Program-made: the position numbers and the translations under genes
Shown here: piece after piece, positions 59,818 to 64,000 of the stretch
Layout of the letters: each line of letters opens with the position of its first letter
Position numbering within the stretch: position 1 is the stretch's first letter
The notes under the pieces: generated by a model
Databases searched by the model: none
Seen by the model: only the letters and a program-made list of their open reading frames with translations
What the model was told of the DNA's origin: nothing
Source: Planctomycetales bacterium 10988
GTDB lineage: Bacteria; Planctomycetota; Planctomycetia; Pirellulales; Pb10988
Length of the DNA stretch: 64,000 nt
Assembly (NCBI GenBank): GCA_009664345.1
Contig: CP043547.1
Coordinates: 3,190,709 to 3,254,708 of the forward strand
Direction: 5' to 3'

Positions 59818-60253
59818 ATATCGCTTCGTATATTAGCTAAACGATTGAAACTGCACGTTAGATCATCTCTTTTCGCCCCTTTCGCCCGCTTTTCGCGAAA
59901 AACTTTCTTTTTTCCGGCTTGTCTGTTCTTGAGAATGCCTACAATCAAACCGAATTGAAGTTTTGTAGGAAATGTGCCGATAAGGGTACGCAAGAGCAGG
60001 ATAGTTGACTATCTCGACCAACATCGTTAAGATTCCTTCCCAAGCGATCGTCACCTTTCCTTGTCTCAGCCTTTCTGCGGACTGCCGGTGAGATGAACTT
60101 CTCCCCATCCCCCACGTAGATAGAAGCTGATGCGGTATTCAAAGAACCAGTCGTCAAGACTTTCCTGACTAAGGATTTGCGGCGAGCGACCCGAACGGCC
60201 GCGTTTTGACTGTTTTCGACTAAATTCACTCTGAACAACCTGCGAGTTTCAGC
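59818..60253. other. Upstream region of the APS reductase gene
   Basis: No gene is supported; a leftward frame at 59863-60108 has poor composition. The region should hold the cysH promoter and the binding site of the Rrf2 regulator encoded downstream. No convincing promoter pair was found by eye. Confidence 0.4.
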
Positions 60254-61048
60254 ATGTCTGTCCCGCTTTCGTCCACCTCTGAACAACTGCCCTTGGCTGC
60301 CCGCTTGCCGGAAGATCGTTCGCAAGAGCCTTCGGAAGCCTTTTTGCAAGCCTTGGCGGATGCCAGTGCGGAACTCGAATCCGCGACTCCGGAAGAAATC
60401 ATCCGCTGGGCCGTAGGAATGTATGGCCAAAAGTTGACCATGGCGACCGCTTTCGGCCCCGAAGGTTGTTTGATCCTTTCGATGCTATCTCAAGTCGATA
60501 AAGGGATTTACGTCTTTAATCTGGAGACCGGCTATCAATTCCAAGAGACTCTCGACACGCGGGATAACATCGCCGCGAAGTATGGCATCACAGTTGATTA
60601 TCAAAGCCATGAGCAGACCGTTGGAGAATACGAAGCCGAACATGGCGGACCGCTGTACCGCACGAATCCGAATCAATGCTGCTTTGATCGCAAGGTGAAA
60701 GTTTTGCATCGGGTGACGAAGGGATTCAATGCTTGGATGAGTGGGATTCGCCGTGATCAATCGCCACATCGGGCGAATACCCCGATTGTCGGTTGGGATA
60801 AAAAGTTCAAACTCGTGAAGATCAGCCCGCTGGCGAATTGGAAAAAGAACGACGTTTGGAAGCGGATTGTCGAAGAGGGCGTTCCTTATAATCCTCTGCA
60901 TGACAAAGGCTATCCAAGTATCGGTTGCTGGCCTTGCACCAAAGCCGTCGGCCTTGGCGAAGACGAACGGGCCGGGCGTTGGAGCGGAACCGCAAAGACC
61001 GAATGCGGCTTGCATCTGCTGGATACCAATGGCTCCGACGATAGCTGA
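60254..61048 (+). CDS. cysH: Assimilatory adenylyl-sulfate (APS) reductase, CysH family
   Basis: A 264-residue CysH-family enzyme reducing activated sulfate to sulfite. TMATAFGPEGCLIL and NLETGYQFQET form the nucleotide site. The Cys pairs Cys142-Cys143 and Cys225/Cys228 (GCWPC) ligate a [4Fe-4S] cluster, which marks APS rather than PAPS specificity in this family. The catalytic Cys251 is in KTECGLHL. The cysteine pair is intact. The Rrf2 regulator follows 118 bp downstream on the same strand and the APS kinase gene is 2.1 kb further on. Confidence 0.95.
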   Translation: MSVPLSSTSEQLPLAARLPEDRSQEPSEAFLQALADASAELESATPEEIIRWAVGMYGQKLTMATAFGPEGCLILSMLSQVDKGIYVFNLETGYQFQETLDTRDNIAAKYGITVDYQSHEQTVGEYEAEHGGPLYRTNPNQCCFDRKVKVLHRVTKGFNAWMSGIRRDQSPHRANTPIVGWDKKFKLVKISPLANWKKNDVWKRIVEEGVPYNPLHDKGYPSIGCWPCTKAVGLGEDERAGRWSGTAKTECGLHLLDTNGSDDS

Positions 61049-61166
61049 AGTTTTGGAAGTGTCACGCAAACGATCTTCGAACGCTCCTTATCTCGCTTGC
61101 TGAGATCCCCCACTTCACCGCGAGGAATCAACTTCTTGCCGTGAAATTCAATAGTGAAAGTTGGCC

Positions 61167-61601
61167 ATGTTTCGGATTACCGCGAAGGTGGAATATGCGT
61201 GTTTAGCAATGTTAGCCTTAGCCGCCCGTCATGAAAGTGGCGAGCCGGTTCGCATCCGCGAGATTGCCGATTCCTTTCAAATTCCGCAACGATTCCTCGT
61301 GCAGATTCTCTTGCAGCTGAAAACTGCTGGACTCGTCAGCAGCACGCGGGGGGCCTCCGGAGGTTATCAATTGATGCGGCGGCCCGATCAGATTTCTCTC
61401 TTCGAAGTCATTGAGCGGATCGCCGGACCGGCCGAGCAATCCGAAGCGGGAACGCTTGAAGAGCAACTCCCCGGCCTCGAAGTCCTGCACGAAGTCTGGG
61501 AAGAGTTCAGCTCGACTCAAGAGAAAATCTTGAAGCGAATCACCTTGGCCGATCTCACCGAACGCATGGCCGATCGTTCGCAGAATATGTATTATATATG
61601 A
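61167..61601 (+). CDS. Rrf2 family transcriptional regulator (CymR-like)
   Basis: A 144-residue winged-helix regulator of the Rrf2 family. VEYACLAMLALA, IREIADSFQIPQRFLVQILLQL (helix-turn-helix) and STRGASGGYQL (wing) are diagnostic. The three-Cys cluster of IscR/NsrR-type members is absent; the only Cys is at residue 11. That pattern matches CymR-type regulators that sense cysteine through a protein partner rather than an Fe-S cluster. Its position right after cysH suggests it controls sulfate assimilation. The ATG at 61167 is used; a hairpin lies ten bases after its stop. Confidence 0.93.
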   Translation: MFRITAKVEYACLAMLALAARHESGEPVRIREIADSFQIPQRFLVQILLQLKTAGLVSSTRGASGGYQLMRRPDQISLFEVIERIAGPAEQSEAGTLEEQLPGLEVLHEVWEEFSSTQEKILKRITLADLTERMADRSQNMYYI

Positions 61602-61611
61602 TGAGGCAGGA

Positions 61612-61633
61612 TTGTTCCGCCTTGGCGGGACAA
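61612..61633 (+). terminator. Hairpin after the Rrf2 gene
   Basis: TTGTTCCGCC (61612-61621) and GGCGGGACAA (61624-61633) pair over nine to ten bases including one G-T pair. It has no T-tract behind it. A second small stem CGAACAC/GTGTTCG (61636-61663) follows. Confidence 0.5.
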
Positions 61634-61660
61634 CACGAACACCATGATGACGATTCGTGT

Positions 61661-61816
61661 TCGGTTTTCAGGGTTCAGGTTTCGGGCTCGTTGAGGAAAC
61701 CGCCTGGGCTGGTGATCTTCTGCTGATCATCATAAGTTGCTGAAGGTCACCCTCAAGGCAAAAACTACTTTTTGATTTTAAAAGAATACCTGAAACCCGA
61801 ACCCTGAAACCGACCC
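61661..61816. repeat. Long-range inverted repeat between Rrf2 and acyl-CoA-dehydrogenase-like genes
   Basis: The left arm (61661-61686) reads CGGTTTTCAGGGTTCAGG and continues; the right arm (61788-61816) is its near complement, CCTGAAACCCGAACCCTG and continues. They are separated by about 100 bp, which contain A/T-tract motif copy 10. The arms are themselves built of short repeats of GGGTTCAGGTTTC type. Confidence 0.6.
61759..61779 (+). repeat. A/T-tract intergenic motif, copy 10
   Basis: CAAAAACTACTTTTTGATTT, lying inside the inverted repeat between the Rrf2 and acyl-CoA-dehydrogenase-like genes. Member of the eleven-copy family. Confidence 0.55.
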
Positions 61817-61870
61817 ACTACCCTGCCTTGCGTTTCACCCTGATCTTAACCCCGTTCCCCTGCATTCATC

Positions 61871-62938
61871 ATGATTCAATCTCCGCAAGATGCCGTTTTA
61901 GATGACTTATGTGACTACTTGGCCGAGGCAGCGATTCAACTGGATAAGTCAGGCGATTGGCCCGCCGAACAACTTGCCCGCTGTGGAGAGCAAGGCGTCT
62001 TCCGCTGGTTCTTGTCGGGCACTTGGGGCGGTTACGATTGGTCGATGAAGGAAGTGATCGAAGGCTATTTGCGCCTGAGCGGGGCTTGTCTTTCAACCAC
62101 ATTTATCCTGACGCAACGGACCGGGGCCTGTCGGCGAATTGCAGGAAGTTCCAACGAAGAAATCAAGGCGGAACTCCTGCCGAAGCTGGCCTCTGGAGAA
62201 ATCTTCGCCAGCGTCGGCATTTCGCATCTCACCACCAGCCGCCGCCACCTCGCCAATCCGGTTCTGCAAGCCAAGGAAACAGCCGGTGGTTTTGAACTCA
62301 ATGGCTTTAGCCCTTGGGTCACTGGCGGAAAGCATTGTGATTATATTGTCACCGGGGCGACACTCGATGATGGTCGGCAGCTGTTGGCCGTCGTGCCGGG
62401 CGATTTGAAAGGTGTCACTTGTGATGAACCGCCCGAGTTGATGAGCCTCACTTCGAGCCATACCGGAAGTGTCAAATTCGATGGCGTGCAGCTTGATCGA
62501 CGCTGGCTGCTGGATGGACCGATTGAAAATGTGATGTCGCAAGGGACGGGTGCCCGCACCGGAGGGCTTGAAACTTCCACGCTTGCCATCGGATTGAGTG
62601 CGGCGGCGATTGGCTTTTTGCAGCAAGAAAGTGACAAACGGGCGGACTTGGAAGAGGCCACCGAAAGCTTGTCCAAAGAACAAGTCCGACTTCGCGAAGC
62701 GGTTCTCTCCGCGGCCTCTGGCGAGCCCGTCTGCTCTACCGAAGAACTCCGCACCGATGCGAATCGCCTTGCCATGCGAAGTACCCAAGCCGCTTTGACC
62801 GCAGCCAAAGGAGCCGGCTTCGTCGCTGGACATCCGGCCGGGAGGTGGTGCCGGGAAGCCCTCTTCTTCCTGGTTTGGAGTTGCCCACAACCTGTCACGC
62901 AGAAATTGATGTGCGAATTTGCCTCGCTGCAATCATAG
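61871..62938 (+). CDS. Acyl-CoA-dehydrogenase-fold flavoprotein
   Basis: A 355-residue protein of the acyl-CoA dehydrogenase fold. The N-terminal helices, the substrate-side segment ASVGISHLTTSRRH, the beta-domain (GFELNGFSPWVTGGKHCDYIVTGA) and VQLDRRWLLDG are recognisable, with a shortened C-terminal helical domain. The length is 20-40 residues below the family norm and the catalytic Glu of true dehydrogenases is not evident. It may instead act as an FMNH2-dependent monooxygenase of the DszC/SfnC type. It lies between the Rrf2 and APS-kinase genes, on the same strand. Confidence 0.82.
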   Translation: MIQSPQDAVLDDLCDYLAEAAIQLDKSGDWPAEQLARCGEQGVFRWFLSGTWGGYDWSMKEVIEGYLRLSGACLSTTFILTQRTGACRRIAGSSNEEIKAELLPKLASGEIFASVGISHLTTSRRHLANPVLQAKETAGGFELNGFSPWVTGGKHCDYIVTGATLDDGRQLLAVVPGDLKGVTCDEPPELMSLTSSHTGSVKFDGVQLDRRWLLDGPIENVMSQGTGARTGGLETSTLAIGLSAAAIGFLQQESDKRADLEEATESLSKEQVRLREAVLSAASGEPVCSTEELRTDANRLAMRSTQAALTAAKGAGFVAGHPAGRWCREALFFLVWSCPQPVTQKLMCEFASLQS

Positions 62939-63150
62939 CAAGTGTTGCAGTCAATCGAACATTAAAGTTTGCCGATTATTCCAGAAGTTCCAAAGTCAAC
63001 CCTTTGCCTTTTGGCCTTCGACGGGTAGATTCGTTTATTCACGGTTATTTTTGCTATTTCGCTGGCCTTCCTTGTCAATTTCAGTGGGAAATTTGGAAGG
63101 GCAGATATTTATTTGATTTCGTACGTTTGTGGAAAAGAAAGGTCGTCACG

Positions 63151-63807
63151 ATGACAAATGATACCAATGTCCATTGGCATGAGCATTCGGTGAGTCGGGA
63201 AAAACGCGAAGAGTTGATGGGGCACAAAGGGTGCGTGATTTGGTTCACCGGGCTGAGCGGTTGCGGCAAGAGCACCATCGCCAACTTGGTCGATCACAAG
63301 TTGCACGAACGCGGCATCCATAGCTTCGTCCTCGATGGCGACAATGTCCGTCACGGCCTGAACGCCGGACCGGGGATGCTCAAAGACAAGCACTCCGAAG
63401 AGTTCGCCAAACGTTTTGGTTTGGGTTTCTCCGCCGAAGATCGCGAAGAAAACATCCGCCGCATCGGGGCCGTTGCCGAACTTTTCAACTCGGCCGGCAT
63501 CGTCACCTTGACCGCGTTTATCAGTCCTTATCGACAAGATCGTGACCGCGCTCGCGATTTGGTCGGCGAAGGAAATTTCATCGAAGTCCTCGTCGATGCC
63601 CCGCTGGAAGTCTGCGAATCCCGCGATCCAAAGGGTCTTTACAAGAAAGCCCGTGCCGGCGAAATCAAGGGCTTCACCGGAATCGATGATCCTTACGAAG
63701 CCCCGACCGCTCCGGAACTCGTCCTGAAGTCTGGTGACAAAGATGCCGAAACTTTGGCCGAGGAAGTAATTGCCTACTTGATCGAAAACAAGAAGATCTC
63801 TGGCTAA
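63151..63807 (+). CDS. cysC: Adenylyl-sulfate (APS) kinase
   Basis: A 218-residue APS kinase that phosphorylates APS to PAPS. The P-loop GLSGCGKST is at 34-42, followed by VLDGDNVRHGLN, RIGAVAELFNSAGIV, TAFISPYRQDRDRAR and the FTGIDDPYEAP lid region. AAAGG nine bases upstream sets the ATG at 63151; longer frames upstream read through low-quality sequence. Since the cysH product appears to use APS directly, PAPS from this enzyme probably serves sulfotransferases. Confidence 0.97.
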   Translation: MTNDTNVHWHEHSVSREKREELMGHKGCVIWFTGLSGCGKSTIANLVDHKLHERGIHSFVLDGDNVRHGLNAGPGMLKDKHSEEFAKRFGLGFSAEDREENIRRIGAVAELFNSAGIVTLTAFISPYRQDRDRARDLVGEGNFIEVLVDAPLEVCESRDPKGLYKKARAGEIKGFTGIDDPYEAPTAPELVLKSGDKDAETLAEEVIAYLIENKKISG

Positions 63808-63817
63808 AAAAACTTCT

Positions 63818-63839
63818 AAAAAGTAGTTTTTGTATTTTT
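63818..63839 (+). repeat. A/T-tract intergenic motif, copy 11
   Basis: AAAAAGTAGTTTTTGTATTT and further T residues, 10 bp after the cysC stop and directly before its terminator hairpin. Member of the eleven-copy family. Confidence 0.55.
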
Positions 63840-63847
63840 GAAATAAG

Positions 63848-63877
63848 AAGAGGAAGGTTTTTCGCCTTCCTCTTTTT
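63848..63877. terminator. Terminator after cysC
   Basis: AAGAGGAAGG (63848-63857) and CCTTCCTCTT (63865-63874) form a perfect 10-bp stem with loop TTTTTCG, followed by TTT. It lies between two convergent genes and can serve both. Confidence 0.88.
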
Positions 63878-63899
63878 ATGCGCTATTGAACGTCAGGGA

Positions 63900-64000
63900 T
63901 TATTGATTGGGGAAGGATGGCCCTTGATATGCTGTCGGATTCGCAGCGTTGGGCTGAGTATTGTAGTTTGGATAGCCCGGTACCTGGGGATAACCCGACT
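63900..64000 (-). CDS. C-terminal tail of a gene entering from the right
   Basis: On the minus strand one frame is open from the window edge to a TAA at 63900-63902 and encodes 32 residues of Pro/Tyr/Asn/Gln-rich sequence (SGYPQVPGYPNYNTQ... ending GPSFPNQ). The composition is that of a flexible tail of an exported or membrane protein. The other two frames give ordinary random sequence. The terminator at 63848-63877 lies just beyond its stop. The function cannot be told. Confidence 0.55.
   Translation of the reverse strand, partial: SGYPQVPGYPNYNTQPNAANPTAYQGPSFPNQ

Noticed and set aside
59863-60108. An 81-codon leftward frame before cysH
   Set aside because: Arg/Ser-rich random-looking translation without start signals.
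1-64000. CRISPR arrays, tRNA or rRNA genes
   Set aside because: No regularly spaced repeats, no TPsiC-type motifs in cloverleaf context and no rRNA-like conserved segments were recognised.

Overview
The window looks like a chromosomal stretch of a free-living, heterotrophic, Gram-negative-type bacterium, most likely a member of the Planctomycetota. This is inferred from three formylglycine sulfatases, exported proteins of unknown function with planctomycete-like character, membrane proteins beginning with an NPYASPQ-type motif, a secreted prenyltransferase-repeat protein, an iduronate-2-sulfatase-like enzyme with a Lys-rich tail, and moderate GC content. No rRNA, tRNA or CRISPR array was recognised. 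No species-level claim is made.

Layout. 1-2550: two tandem sulfatases, the first cut by the window edge. 2584-7571: a zinc-ribbon protein, a CNNM/CorC-type transporter, small membrane proteins and a BtuF-like metal-receptor protein. 7572-8608 is mostly empty. 8609-14626: pyruvate dehydrogenase E1 (aceE) and E2 (aceF), an unknown protein and a tagatose-3-epimerase-type isomerase, closed by a clear terminator. 14899-17186: two exported envelope proteins, one an inverse-autotransporter-like beta-barrel. 17388-21949: a nitrilase-HIT fusion and an hpt-glycosyltransferase-glycosyltransferase operon. 22283-27799: a lipoprotein, overlapping speD-speE for spermidine synthesis, uppP, and a secreted alpha/beta hydrolase. 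28010-32899: a periplasmic adaptor, a prenyltransferase-repeat protein and a large multi-spanning membrane protein, closely spaced. 33059-42878: a thioredoxin-like secreted protein, an M28-PDZ peptidase with a MoaD-like gene, a glutamine cyclotransferase, a pair of membrane paralogues, a pentapeptide-repeat protein with a channel-like tail, a Tat-exported beta-propeller protein and an RNase Z-type hydrolase. 43114-45477: an island of phage-tail-like genes with a small helix-turn-helix protein. 45645-57632: redox and stress functions (fasciclin, MsrA, RidA, a cNMP/thioredoxin-reductase fusion, SDR, WrbA, FAD monooxygenase, old yellow enzyme, MarR, metallophosphoesterase) plus a glycosidase-like protein. 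57872-63807: a third sulfatase and sulfate assimilation (APS reductase, Rrf2 regulator, acyl-CoA-dehydrogenase-fold enzyme, APS kinase). 63900-64000 is the tail of a gene running in from the right.

The most unusual signals lie between genes. One is an approximately 80-bp element with 10-bp inverted ends and an internal hairpin, present once at 5.3 kb and twice in tandem at 44.7 kb. The other is a short A-tract/T-tract motif close to AAAAAGTGCTTTTTGNTTTT, seen eleven times between 29.5 and 63.8 kb and almost always just beyond a stop codon. Degenerate purine-rich inverted repeats at 17.2-17.4 kb and 61.7-61.8 kb, and a 13-bp REP-like hairpin at 40.3 kb, add to this. Among proteins, the Nit-HIT fusion, the thioredoxin-reductase fusion lacking its redox cysteines, and the pentapeptide/pore protein are the best candidates for new biology.
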